In this document: piece by piece, positions 25,990 through 35,463 of the stretch
How positions within the stretch are numbered: position 1 is the first letter of the stretch
How the letters are laid out: each line of letters opens with the position of its first letter
Assembly (NCBI GenBank): GCA_965204545.1
Contig: CBDBFA010000003.1
Coordinates: 2,790,001-2,854,000, forward strand
DNA: 64,000 nucleotides
Direction: 5' to 3'
DNA from: JAABVD01 sp965204545
GTDB lineage: Bacteria; Verrucomicrobiota; Verrucomicrobiia; Opitutales; UBA2995
The notes under the pieces: model-generated
Told to the model about the DNA's origin: nothing
The model's database searches: none
Seen by the model: only the letters and a program-made list of their open reading frames with translations
Program-made: the position numbers and the translations under genes

Positions 25990-26690
25990 GATTGATAATG
26001 AGGAATGGGGAGAGATGAACCGCAGATTTCGCAGATGGGCGCAGATGAGGAAAGATGATTAACCACGGATTACACCGATTGGTACAGATGAGGAAGAGGC
26101 CTCTCGCAAAGAGCGCTGAGAAACGCTAAGAAATCCGGCTTTGCCGGAACAGGAATTAACGGAGGGGGGACATTCCTGTCCCTCATTTCCTGTTGGAGCG
26201 TAGCTCCATCCTGTTGCCGCAGGCATCCAGCCGCGTAGCGGCGATGTTAAATGAATTTTTAACAATGCTCCTTCCAGTCGCTTGATCCGGCTTCGCCGGA
26301 ACAGGATCGCTTCGCGAACAGGATGTGGAGGGAGGGGGAGAGGCGCCGAGGGCGCCAATTAGGAATTAGGAATTGAATCTCGCCGAGGCGAGATGGCACA
26401 AAGGCACAGAGGCACAAGGGCACAAAGGTATTAAACAACGCTCCTTCCAGTCGCTTGATCCGGCTTCCATGCTTCGCCCAGGGGCTACGCACGGCACAGC
26501 GCCGGAACAGGATCGCTTCGCGAACAGGAATTTATAAATTATTTTCTTGTTGGAGCGTAGCTCCATCCTGTTGCCGCAGGCATCAAGCGAAGCGTTGTTT
26601 AAATTCAAATCCTGTGCATCCTGTTAATCCATGTTTTTACCTCAGAATCTTGGCGAACTTTGCGATCTTGGCGAGAGGCAGAGGCGCCGT
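25990..26690. repeat. Intergenic mosaic of dispersed repeat modules (block 7)
   Basis: No gene. Modules in order: GGATTACACCGATTGG (about 26057), CTCTCGCAAAGAGCGCTGAG (26101-26120), double-hairpin module with stems GGAGC/GCTCC (26195-26207) and GCCGC/GCGGC (26230-26242), CTCCTTCCAGTCGCTTGATC module (26261-26323), CTCGCCGAGGCGAG (about 26379), a second CTCCTTCCAG module (26434-26529) carrying a nested insertion of about 36 bp near 26467-26502, and a partial second double-hairpin module (26541-26592). Confidence 0.82.
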
Positions 26691-27824
26691 CTATCTTGTG
26701 GCTAATTGGCTGAGAGGTAGGACTTCGACGTTTTCAGATAACGGGAAACGCTTCGACCCAGGGTAAATTATCGATATTTTTTCCAGTCCCAGATCTTTCA
26801 GAGCGATGCGAATCGAGGGAGTGATACGTGGAGCGTCGGCTCGTTTGAATTCTACGCCAAAGAGCTTATCCCCACGACGGAGAATCAGATCGATTTCCGC
26901 CCCTTGGTGGGTTGCCCAGAAGTAGGCTTCGTCATGGGGCTGCGCCGCCAGAGTTTGCTCCATGGCAAATCCCTCCCAGGAAAGCCCGAGTTTTGGATGA
27001 CTCAGGAGAGATTTTTCCGTGTCGATTCCCAAAAGAGAATGAAGAATACCGCTATCGCGAATATAGATCTTCGGGGCTTTGACCTGACGTTTTTTCAAAT
27101 TGGCATGCCATGGTTGAAGTTGCCGTATCATGAATGCGTCGGTCAACAGATCCAGATAGTGGCGGGTCGCAGTCTGGCTTACGCCCAGCGCTCGGGCTGG
27201 TTCTGCCGCATTCCAGGTTTGACCGTGATAGTGGGCCAGCATCATCCAGAAACGGTGTAGGGCGATCGCCGCTACGCGAACTCCCCATTGGGGCAGATCT
27301 CTCTCGAGGAGGGTTTGAGTAAACGCTTTCCTCCAGGCCATGCTATCCGTCTCGGAACGCGCCAGGTAAGACAAAGGAAAACCGCCCCGCCGCCACAATT
27401 TATCCCCTGCTTCCCCTCCCAGTTCCCGGAGAGAAAAGCCGCCAAGCTGAATGTGCTCCACCCGTCCGGCCAGACTCTCAGAACTCTGTCGGAGCAAATC
27501 GCCTGAAGCACTACCGAGAATCAAAAAACGAGTCGGCCGTGACTTCCGGTCTGCCAGAACCCGCAAGACTGGAAAAAGGTTGGGCCGTCGCTGGATTTCA
27601 TCGATGACGACCAGGCCCTTCAGCGATTGCAGAGCCGTCAATGGTTCGTCAAGTCGGGCCAGACTTACAGGGTCCTCCAGATCGAAGTAATTGATGGATT
27701 CCACACTAAGCAATTCGCTTGCAAGCGTGGTCTTTCCACATTGCCGTGGCCCTGAGAGTAAAACCACGCGGCTACGTTCCAACGCGGTTTCGAGTGATCT
27801 GAGCGCTTCTATCCGATCAATCAT
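26691..27824 (-). CDS. DUF4143-type AAA ATPase
   Basis: The product has about 377 residues from the ATG at 27824; an earlier in-frame ATG at 27842 adds six. Walker A is LLSGPRQCGKTTLASEL near the N-terminus, Walker B is LVVIDEIQRRPNLFP near residue 80, and GSASGDLLRQSSESLAGRV is the sensor region. The C-terminal half, with WATHQGAEIDLIL and FGVEFKR, is the DUF4143 domain, whose fold resembles a restriction nuclease. This family is common in toxin-antitoxin rich regions; its role is unknown. No partner gene is adjacent, only repeat blocks. Confidence 0.88.
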   Translation of the reverse strand: MIDRIEALRSLETALERSRVVLLSGPRQCGKTTLASELLSVESINYFDLEDPVSLARLDEPLTALQSLKGLVVIDEIQRRPNLFPVLRVLADRKSRPTRFLILGSASGDLLRQSSESLAGRVEHIQLGGFSLRELGGEAGDKLWRRGGFPLSYLARSETDSMAWRKAFTQTLLERDLPQWGVRVAAIALHRFWMMLAHYHGQTWNAAEPARALGVSQTATRHYLDLLTDAFMIRQLQPWHANLKKRQVKAPKIYIRDSGILHSLLGIDTEKSLLSHPKLGLSWEGFAMEQTLAAQPHDEAYFWATHQGAEIDLILRRGDKLFGVEFKRADAPRITPSIRIALKDLGLEKISIIYPGSKRFPLSENVEVLPLSQLATR

Positions 27825-27879
27825 TGGGGCGGAAACTACCATGAAAATCGAACGATTGAAATAGGAATTTCATGGAAAA

Positions 27880-28826
27880 TCGTTCTGTTTTAACCAAGAC
27901 CCACCATAACCCAAATAGGGGAAGAAGATTAACCACAGAGAGCACAGAGAACACAGAGAGGGGGAGAGAAATTGAACATGGATGAACAGGATGGACGGGA
28001 TGAAGAAATGACTCTCGCAGAGCACGCTGAGAAACGCTAAGAGATCCGGCTTCCATGCTTCGCCCAGGGGCTACGCACGGCACGGTGCCGGAACAGGAGT
28101 TAACGGAGGGGGGACATTCCTGTCCCCCATTTCCTGTTGGAGCATAGCTCCATCCTGTTGCCGTAGGCATCCAGCCGCGTAGCGGCGATGTTAAATGAAT
28201 TTTAAACAACGCTCCTTCCAGTCGCTTGATCCGGCTTCGCCGGAACAGGATCGCTTCGCGAACAGGAATTGATGGAATTGAACATGGATGAACAGGATGG
28301 ACAGGATGGGGAATTGACTCTCGCAGAGAGCGCTGAGGACGCAAAGGGAAGAGAGAGGGGAAGGCGCCGGGGGCACAGAGGTTAAAATGGCTGAAGGCTG
28401 AAGGCTGAAGGGAGAAGGGGAGGCGCCGAGGGCGCGAAGGATGAAGGAAGAAGGAAGAAAGGAGAAATTTCCTGGAATGGTGATTTGGAGAACTGTAGGA
28501 GGGGGAGAAAGGGAAGCACGGAATGCGCAAAATGCACAAAAACCGCGGATTACACGGATGGGCACGGATATGAGGCGCTGGCGCGCCAATTAGGAATTGG
28601 ATCTCGCCGAGGCGAGATGGCACATCCGCCTTCGCCCGTTGGGACTACGGCGTGACTGGGAAGGCACAAAGGTATTAAACAACGCTCCTTCCAGGCGCTT
28701 GATCCGGCTTCGCCGGAACAGGATCGCTTCGCGAACAGGATGTGGGGGGAGGTTTAGCCACAAAAGAGCGCAAAAGGCTCAAAAAAGAAGGAGAAGAGAG
28801 ATGGAGAGTCAGGAATTCCTTAGGCT
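27880..28826. repeat. Intergenic mosaic of dispersed repeat modules (block 8)
   Basis: No gene. It holds CACAGAG heptads (27931-27962), GAACATGGATGAACAGGATG (27974-27993 and 28275-28294), the CTCTCGCAGAGCACGC module with a nested insertion near 28051-28085, a double-hairpin module with GGAGC/GCTCC (28139-28151) and GCCGC/GCGGC (28174-28186), CTCCTTCCAG modules at 28205-28267 and 28679-28741, a CTGAAGG run (28388-28412), CGGATTACACGGATGGGCAC (28545-28564) and CATCCGCCTTCGCC (28623-28636). The long frames across it are repeat by-products. Confidence 0.82.
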
Positions 28827-29156
28827 CTAGAGGTATTCCACATGGTCCACCATATCTTCCGCTGCCAAAACCTGATGGATCAACATCAAGCCGCGAATTA
28901 TCTCACCAACCTTATTGTCCTGGGACGTGTAAACAATTCCTCGATGGTCGGAGACAGTTGCTGCGAGACGAAGAAAGTCATCATCCTGAGTGACGATGAC
29001 TCGTTCCGAGTCCTCAGCCATCCTAAAAATATCCTCATCTGATGCTCCAAGGTATCCGACTTCGGCAACAGTCAGTACATCCACCCCTCTTCGACGTAGC
29101 CCCAACACGACTGCTCTTGAGACATTCTCATCAGTGAAATACTTGACCTTCGCCAT
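28827..29156 (-). CDS. DUF5615 PIN-like toxin
   Basis: This 109-residue protein is a DUF5615 member, a PIN-like RNase family. The N-terminus KYFTDENVSRAVVLGLRRRG carries the first acidic residues, ASDEDIFRMA the middle acidic pair, and IVTQDDDFLRLA the last conserved aspartates. Such proteins act as the toxin with a DUF433 antitoxin. It follows and overlaps the DUF433 gene by 26 bp, so the two are coupled. Confidence 0.85.
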   Translation of the reverse strand: MAKVKYFTDENVSRAVVLGLRRRGVDVLTVAEVGYLGASDEDIFRMAEDSERVIVTQDDDFLRLAATVSDHRGIVYTSQDNKVGEIIRGLMLIHQVLAAEDMVDHVEYL

Positions 29157-29466
29157 CTTGCGTCAGTTTTTCCGTCTTTTGAGGAAGCTTCGAAGAGAAT
29201 TTTTGACGTAAGGAATTTACAAAGGTCTTACTTTCTTCGAGGGATTGATCGATCTCCTGCCGATGATCGAAATAGTAGGTCAATGCCGCATACACATCGG
29301 CAAGGGTTATGTCGTAATCGTTGGCGATTTCGTCGGCACTCTTGCCTAAGCGCTCGTGCCAGATGACGATATTCTCCACCGTGATTCGATGACCGGCAAT
29401 GCGAGGTTTGCCACTCGATATGCCCGGGGTGATCTCAATGTGTTGATTCAGAGTTTTCGTTGTCAT
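29131..29466 (-). CDS. DUF433 antitoxin
   Basis: This 111-residue protein has the DUF433 core: ITPGISSGKPRIAGHRITVENIV followed by KSADEIANDYDITLADVYAALTYYFDH (residues about 12-68), a helix-turn-helix fold related to the VapB-type antitoxins. The C-terminal tail is charged, as needed to hold the toxin. It is the first gene of a pair with the DUF5615 toxin, overlapping by 26 bp. Confidence 0.85.
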   Translation of the reverse strand: MTTKTLNQHIEITPGISSGKPRIAGHRITVENIVIWHERLGKSADEIANDYDITLADVYAALTYYFDHRQEIDQSLEESKTFVNSLRQKFSSKLPQKTEKLTQDGEGQVFH

Positions 29467-29539
29467 TTGTATTCCCTCCCGAGTTTTGTGTGTATCAGAT
29501 GCTCCACTTCGTCCTCGCTGACTTCAAAGAGGGGAATCA

Positions 29540-30165
29540 TGGAGTCAACCAAAAATTAGGAATTGGATGCTGGATGCTGGGTGCTGGATAAAGAATTGAA
29601 TCTCGCAAAGCTCGCGAAGGAAGCCAAGGGAAGAGAGATTAACCACAGAGAGCACAGAGGACACAGAGGGGGAGAAGGCTGAAGGCTAAAGGCTGAAGGC
29701 TGAAGAGAGAAGGGGAACCACGGATTACACGGATGGGTACAGATGAGGAAGAGGACCCTCGCTAAGAACGCTGAGAAACGCTAAGGAATCCGGCTTTGCC
29801 GGAACAGGAGTTTTTTAAATGATTTCTTGTTGGAGCGTAGCTCCATCCTGTTGCCGCAGGCATCCAGTCACGAAGTGACGATGTTAAATTAATTTCAAAC
29901 AACGCTCCTTCCAGTCGCTTGATCCGGCTCCGCCGGAACAGGATCGCTTCGCGAACAGGAATTGATGGAATTGAACATGGATGAACAGGATGGACAGGAT
30001 GGGGAATTGACTCTCGCAGAGAGCGCTGAGGACGCATCCGCCTTCGCCTTGCAGGTCTACGGCGTGACAGGAAGGAGGGGGGGAGGGAGGCGCCTCCTCC
30101 TTCGCCCGTTGGGTCTACGGCGTGACAGGGAGGGCGCCAATTAGCCCAAGTTCGACAGTTGAGAG
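29540..30165. repeat. Intergenic mosaic of dispersed repeat modules (block 9)
   Basis: No gene. Modules: GGATGCTGGATGCTGG (29567-29582), CACAGAG heptads (29640-29670), a CTGAAGG run (29674-29705), CGGATTACACGGATGGG (29718-29734), CTGAGAAACGCTAAGG (29770-29785), a double-hairpin module that mixes stem GGAGC/GCTCC (29832-29844) with GTCAC/GTGAC (29867-29879), the CTCCTTCCAG module (29898-29961), and two CCTTCGCC...CTACGGCGTGAC modules (about 30035-30068 and 30100-30127). Confidence 0.82.
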
Positions 30166-30196
30166 AAAAAAACGGGAAAAATCGATGGGTCGATAG

Positions 30197-30556
30197 GCGA
30201 AAAACCCCGTAAATATAGGGGGTAGTGGGCGCAGAGGGGATGTAGTGGAGAAAAACGCCAAGAAGGAATTAGCAGAAGAGATCGTGAATCAGGAACCGAA
30301 CGTGGACTGGGAAGGTGTAGACTTAAAAGCCCTGAATGAAGCAAAGTGGGAGAAACTTGTCCTGGCTGCAATGAAACGGGTGAAAAAAAGAGAAGTGGAC
30401 ATGGCTCAAGATCTGAAAGGAGCAGCTTGGAAAATAGAGATAGCCAAGCTCCTTCGACAACAGACCCCGGCAAATAATGTGTGGATTGCCCGGCGTTTGC
30501 ACATGGGGCATCCGAATCGTGTAAGCAGTGCAGTTAATAGGGTAAAAAGAGGGTGA
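30197..30556 (+). pseudogene. C-terminal remnant of a REP-associated Y1 transposase-like protein
   Basis: The frame is open from 30197 with a possible GTG at 30245. The end, GAAWKIEIAKLLRQQTPANN and VWIARRLHMGHPNRVSSAV, resembles the C-terminal helix-turn-helix that closes Verrucomicrobia REP-associated tyrosine transposases. The catalytic Y1 domain with its HUH motif is missing, because upstream DNA is repeat modules and the frame closes at 30196. It is probably a 3' remnant, but a small stand-alone DNA-binding protein of 103 residues cannot be excluded. Confidence 0.5.
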
Positions 30557-30592
30557 TGTTAATATTTTGGGTTTGATCCACTTTTTTTAACT

Positions 30593-31774
30593 CTACTCCA
30601 CCTCTGCCGCTAGTTTCAGCCGGGCGGTTTCGTTGGGAGCGACAAACGCGTTGAGCACTTCAAACTCCATGGTAAGGGAATCCACGACTGTACCGGTTCT
30701 CACCATCAGCTGCTCCGAACTGTGGTGCGGTACCGTAAATGTAGCCGCATGCAGATGGAGTCCGTATGGACTGAGACTGCGTAAATGGAAATCGGCATCG
30801 CAGCGATTCGTTATCGTAACGCTAAGAATTTCCGCATCCTGATAGGCGGCATCGCTAAACGAAAGAGAGGCCGCCAATAGCGGCCGCAGGTGTTGCTCCC
30901 GGCCCATCAGCCAATTTTTATACCATACCACCGTGCGCTGGTCAAAGAGAGCTTCCTTTAACGAATTCGCTGACCGCTCCTCGGCGAAAACGAGCGTGAC
31001 CGGCCGGTGCCCTCCTTTGTGCGGTTCGTAGTCCCAATCGATGAGATGGTGCACATCGGATACCCCGATCAGTGTGAGGTTGTGGTCAAGGGCGATCTGA
31101 AAAGCGTCCTCCGAATAGATCTTCCCGTTGGCAATTTCGATTCCGTGCAGCAAGCCCTTGCGGATATTTTCCTTTTGGAAGTCGGAAAGGACGGGTATCC
31201 CATTGGGGAAGGCCCTCCAAGAGTGATTATAGAACACGAAGCCTCCTTGTTCGTTGGCCGCGTCCACCGCATTCTGGGCAGGCCACTGGTGAGCGAAAGC
31301 CCGATGTTCACTAAAGCTGTAAGGCTCATCCGACTCGGGCACGGAATACAGTTTATGGAGGTCCTTGATAAAGATGGCATTCATGTGGCCCACCGGCGGT
31401 TTGCGCGTAATCTCAGCTCCAGGTATAACCAGCAAATCCGAGTCCCGGGCCGCGTCGGCCGCTTCTTGGAAGGAGCGATTCTGATCTTTAAGCGGGATGT
31501 CGCCAATATGCGGCAGACTCTCCAGGTGATCGGTCATCGCAATTGCATCCAAGCCATCTCGAACGGCCTCACGAACACGAATGCTTGGCCAGGCAGTTCC
31601 ATCGGAAAACACCGTATGCGTATGCGGATCGAATACGAGAGTCAGGTGCTGCTCCGTATCGGGAAAGGTGATCTTGCGCGACTCGTTTTCCGGTAGTTGA
31701 GGAGACAATCCGTGACCCAGCACAGAATGGCATAGAAGGCAGTGAATAAGAAGGTAAGGAATTCGAGGTATCAT
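30593..31774 (-). CDS. Exported PHP-domain phosphoesterase (Sb-PDE-like)
   Basis: This 393-residue protein has a signal peptide at residues 1-24 and a PHP domain: FDPHTHTVFSDG with the metal-binding H-x-H, IAMTDHLE, VIPGAEIT, and GVSDVHHLIDW near the end of the domain. PHP enzymes hydrolyse phosphate esters with two or three metals. The C-terminal 110 residues look like a beta-sandwich. It is divergent from the TonB receptor gene 186 bp away, which suggests both serve uptake and breakdown of a phosphorylated or glycan substrate; this is inference. Confidence 0.82.
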   Translation of the reverse strand: MIPRIPYLLIHCLLCHSVLGHGLSPQLPENESRKITFPDTEQHLTLVFDPHTHTVFSDGTAWPSIRVREAVRDGLDAIAMTDHLESLPHIGDIPLKDQNRSFQEAADAARDSDLLVIPGAEITRKPPVGHMNAIFIKDLHKLYSVPESDEPYSFSEHRAFAHQWPAQNAVDAANEQGGFVFYNHSWRAFPNGIPVLSDFQKENIRKGLLHGIEIANGKIYSEDAFQIALDHNLTLIGVSDVHHLIDWDYEPHKGGHRPVTLVFAEERSANSLKEALFDQRTVVWYKNWLMGREQHLRPLLAASLSFSDAAYQDAEILSVTITNRCDADFHLRSLSPYGLHLHAATFTVPHHSSEQLMVRTGTVVDSLTMEFEVLNAFVAPNETARLKLAAEVE

Positions 31775-31960
31775 GGCAGTATCTTCGGTTCGACGAGGGT
31801 AGCCTTAGCCTGTTCCGTTTCAAGCGCCCCTAATAAAATTGAGTATCCTGTGTTTACATGATCGAATGTGGTAGCTATCCTGCGTAATGCGTGATATCTT
31901 CCAATGCAAGAATGATATAGGACATCACCTCCTCACAAGCTCAGAACTAACCAAATTCCT

Positions 31961-34900
31961 ATGAAAGAAAAATACTACAAACCAATAGCAGGAATGTTCC
32001 TCAAGACCGGCATTCCTTTCCTGTCGATGGGCCTCGCTTTGGGAGGCGCATCATTGAGCGCGCAAACGAGTGAGGAAGAAGATGATGATGAGAGCATCTA
32101 CGAATTAAGTCCTTTCGAAATAGATGCCTCAAGAGACACCGGCTATTATGCCGAGAATTCCTTGGCTGGCAGCCGACTCAATGCCAGTCTTCGCGATACG
32201 CCCGCCTCTATTCAGGTGTATACCATGGAGTTTATCGAGGATCTCGGCGCGGTCAATCTGGAGGATATACTCAATTACTCGGCCAACGTCGAAGCGGGAC
32301 AGGGCGATGAAGAAGCCTTTTTCGGCGGCCATTTCGCACAACGGGGCTTCGTCAGCTTCCAGGCCCGAGTCCGAGGATTACCCAGTACCCGGGCCAGGGA
32401 TTATTTTACCTGGCAATTGCCTATCGACACCTACTTGACGGAGCGTCTTGACGAGTCTCGCGGGCCGAATGCCTTGCTTTTTGGAATCGCTGCCGCTGGC
32501 GGTATTACGAATCAGTCAACCAAGCGTGCATCGGTGGCGGATAATTTCGGCAAGGTGACTTTCCGCACGGACCGGTATGGCCTGTTGCGTGGGGAGTTCG
32601 ATTACAATCAGGTGCTTGTTGAAGACAAGCTGGCCTTTCGTTTGAATGCCCTGCACGCGGATGGCGACAGTTGGAGGTCCAATACCTACAACCGGAAGAA
32701 TGCCATTCATGGCGGTCTGACGTGGCGTCCGGATGAGAAAACCGTTATCCGACTTGGCTACGAGGACTTCCAACAGGAAGATATTCCTGGTACGACTTAT
32801 GTGGAAACGGACTTCCTGACTCACTGGTTTTCTTCAGGGTCGCCCACTTTCGATCTGTTTTCTGACAATCGTATCGCACAAGCGGGTGCTAACGGTGCCC
32901 TGAGCGGTGCGAATCGCAACATCTACCTTCGGAGTGCAGGGGTCACCAACCTGGGTGCTGCTGCGCAGGTCGCAAGAGTTGAAGGAGGTGATCCGTCGTT
33001 CGATGGCAAAGCGATTAATATCGCCCGGGCGATGCTGACCCAGCAGTTCCTGGATACCAATGGAAATGGGCAATTTACAGTAGCCAACAACATTTCTCGC
33101 ACCGATTCCTATTACCCATATAACGTGGCTTTCAATGGCCCGGGTAATAGGAGGAACCTGGACGCGACTGATTTAACTGCCTCACTGCAACGTGAGTTGG
33201 CTGAGGACTTTTATGTGCAACTGGACTACAACAATTGGGATTACTACTGGGACACCATGCCTAATGGAACCGGCGTGCAACTCAGGGGCGATGCCAATGA
33301 ATATTTCATGGGGCCGGATGGAACGCCGGCAACTGCAGTCGCCAATCCTAATGCAGGTGGTACTTTCGCGTTTATAAATAACCACACTCGGTGGAATACG
33401 GACCGGGATCAGGAAACCATGCGCGTGACCTCCACCTATGAATTCGACTTTGCCGAACGCAGCAATGGAGGGCTGTCCAACCTGGGCCGGCACCGCTTAG
33501 CCGCTGGCCTGGAACGTTTGAAATATAATTCCAGCCAACCGGTTCTTCGACTGTCCTGGCTCGATGCTGCGACAGGATTAAACGCATATTCGGCCAACCC
33601 TGGCGGGACTAATCACGCTAAAAGCATGCATTACATCGATCTTAACGATAGGAGCACCTGGTCAGGGCTTGAGCTTGCCAGTTTGGAAACACCCGTGACC
33701 GATCCGCTCGATCCCAGCCGAATGATCTATGCGGATTGGAAGCAGACTTTCCGGGATGCTTGGGATGCCGATCAGGAAATTGATTCCTGGTTGATTTCCA
33801 CCCAAAGCTTCTTTTTTGATGACCGGCTGGTAATTACGGCCGGGTATCGGGAAGACAAAGGAGACAATAAAAAATGGCTCTACGATCCAAACGCCAACAA
33901 CACCGAATACGTGCGCACGGAAAGGTTTCTCACTACACCCTGGAAAGTAGATAATTTCACAGCGGGAGCGGTTTTCCACATCAATGACCAGTTCTCCCTG
34001 TTTTATAATGAGGCGACCAACTCCGATATTCCCAGCCCCGAGGATGTGATCATCGGATCGCTCGAAAGACCGGGCCAAATCGGATTTCCCGGGAGTGGCG
34101 AAGGCAAGGACTTCGGAGTTATGGCAAGTTTGTACGACAATCGCATCAATGTGCGGCTGACCCGCTACGAATCCACCCAAAATAACGCCCTCAACGGTAG
34201 CGGCGCCGCGGTCAATATGCACAACCGGTTGCAAAGAGATCTCCTCGCATGGTGGCAGGATATAGGTTTTCCCTCGGCTAACGCAGATTTTCCGCAGCTT
34301 TTTGAAAACCGCGTCAACCGATATACGCTCTCCAAGGCCAGCGATGGTTACGAGTTTCAAGTGACGGCCAATCTCACCAGCAATTGGCGAGCTTTGTTAA
34401 ATTACTCCTATACCGACAAGGAGCAGACCAATGTCGGCATAATCGAGAACATCTGGCTCGACCAGACCATGGGGTATATCAGGAACGTCATCGAATCTTG
34501 GGATACTTCGACAATTACCCAGGAGTGGATTGATGAAGGTATAATCGCTACCAACGATCTTGAGGAGTTTGAGGCCGAGAATGGAGCAATCGTCGCCAAT
34601 ACATTCGATACCGTCACCAATTGGAGGAACAATACCATGGTTGCCGGCGCACCATTCGGACTTCGCAGAAACAAGTTCAATTTCTTCACCAACTATGCCT
34701 TCAACGAAGGTATGCTAAGGGGTTGGTCGGTTGGTGGCGGGACACGCTACCAAGGCAAGAACGCCTTGCACTGGGAAAACGATGCGGATGGCAATCGGAT
34801 CAGAATCTGGGGCGAATCCACCTTCTATGCCGATGCCATGGTTCGTTACAGGACGAATATGAATTTGTTTGGCTCCAATGTAAGGGCCTCCTTCCAGATC

Positions 34901-35035
34901 AACGTTTCGAACCTCTTTAACGATACGAAACCGATTATTGCCAGGTATCTTCGCAACGATAGCAGCAATCCTCCCGATCGCCGCTACTATCTGGCGCCTC
35001 GTAGTTGGCGCGCGTCGGCAACATTTCAGTTCTAG
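31961..35035 (+). CDS. TonB-dependent outer-membrane receptor
   Basis: This 1024-residue protein has a signal peptide (residues 1-34, ending ASLSAQT), an acidic stretch, and YELSPFEIDASRDTGYYAENSLAGSR, where the first part resembles a TonB box. The plug domain follows with LRDTPASIQVYTMEFIEDLG and LEDILNYSANVE. The rest fits a beta-barrel, and the chain ends in phenylalanine (SATFQF), the usual outer-membrane sorting residue. Receptors of this shape are abundant in Opitutae. Substrate unknown; the sulfatase and fucose genes nearby make a sulfated glycan possible. No SusD-like partner or sigma/anti-sigma pair is adjacent. Confidence 0.92.
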   Translation: MKEKYYKPIAGMFLKTGIPFLSMGLALGGASLSAQTSEEEDDDESIYELSPFEIDASRDTGYYAENSLAGSRLNASLRDTPASIQVYTMEFIEDLGAVNLEDILNYSANVEAGQGDEEAFFGGHFAQRGFVSFQARVRGLPSTRARDYFTWQLPIDTYLTERLDESRGPNALLFGIAAAGGITNQSTKRASVADNFGKVTFRTDRYGLLRGEFDYNQVLVEDKLAFRLNALHADGDSWRSNTYNRKNAIHGGLTWRPDEKTVIRLGYEDFQQEDIPGTTYVETDFLTHWFSSGSPTFDLFSDNRIAQAGANGALSGANRNIYLRSAGVTNLGAAAQVARVEGGDPSFDGKAINIARAMLTQQFLDTNGNGQFTVANNISRTDSYYPYNVAFNGPGNRRNLDATDLTASLQRELAEDFYVQLDYNNWDYYWDTMPNGTGVQLRGDANEYFMGPDGTPATAVANPNAGGTFAFINNHTRWNTDRDQETMRVTSTYEFDFAERSNGGLSNLGRHRLAAGLERLKYNSSQPVLRLSWLDAATGLNAYSANPGGTNHAKSMHYIDLNDRSTWSGLELASLETPVTDPLDPSRMIYADWKQTFRDAWDADQEIDSWLISTQSFFFDDRLVITAGYREDKGDNKKWLYDPNANNTEYVRTERFLTTPWKVDNFTAGAVFHINDQFSLFYNEATNSDIPSPEDVIIGSLERPGQIGFPGSGEGKDFGVMASLYDNRINVRLTRYESTQNNALNGSGAAVNMHNRLQRDLLAWWQDIGFPSANADFPQLFENRVNRYTLSKASDGYEFQVTANLTSNWRALLNYSYTDKEQTNVGIIENIWLDQTMGYIRNVIESWDTSTITQEWIDEGIIATNDLEEFEAENGAIVANTFDTVTNWRNNTMVAGAPFGLRRNKFNFFTNYAFNEGMLRGWSVGGGTRYQGKNALHWENDADGNRIRIWGESTFYADAMVRYRTNMNLFGSNVRASFQINVSNLFNDTKPIIARYLRNDSSNPPDRRYYLAPRSWRASATFQF

Positions 35036-35138
35036 CCCGCATTTCTCATAAATTTTCTACTGCGCGCCCGAATCCCGGTAAAAGGGGAATCAATAGCCCG
35101 TCCGTGAGAAAACCAGATCGTGGCATGAGAAATTTTCA

Positions 35139-35386
35139 GGCGCGGCAAGGATGCCGTCGCCCTACCGCTTAGGTTTTGAAATGGTAGGGCAATCGCGTCC
35201 CCGCGATGCCGTAACCTCTTCTATATCCGGGTTTTTTGTGATGGATTATTTAAGAGACACTACTTCCGGCGCGGCAAGGATGCCGCCGCCCTACCGCTTA
35301 CATTTTGATATGGTAGGGCAATCGCGTCCCCGCGATGCCGTAACCTCTTCTATATCCGGGTTTTTGTGATGGATTATATAAGAGAC
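35139..35386. repeat. Tandem duplication of a 120-bp unit (period 129 bp)
   Basis: Copies at 35139-35258 and 35268-35386 run from GGCGCGGCAAGG to GAGAC, with few differences. Each contains GGTAGGGC and GCGTCCCCGCGATGC, which form a hairpin-type REP sequence. The surrounding gap (35036-35463) holds no gene; ATTTCTCAT (35041-35049) and ATGAGAAAT (35125-35133) are an inverted pair to the left. Confidence 0.8.
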
Positions 35387-35463
35387 CCCAGGTCGAATTG
35401 TTTTTTCGGAGGCAAAATTTGAATACACATAGGCAGATGATTTGATCATTTGTCCTAAATGAG

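Noticed and set aside
27817..28623. Minus-strand frame of 268 codons
   Set aside because: Product of repeat block 8 read through; composition and repeated peptides show it is not a gene.
31007..31696. Plus-strand frame of 229 codons inside the PHP gene
   Set aside because: Antisense shadow of the PHP-domain gene.
33662..34360. Minus-strand frame of 232 codons inside the TonB receptor gene
   Set aside because: Antisense shadow; no motif or ribosome site.
35151..35369. Frame of 72 codons with an internal duplicate
   Set aside because: It is the translation of the tandem 129-bp repeat, not a protein with repeats.
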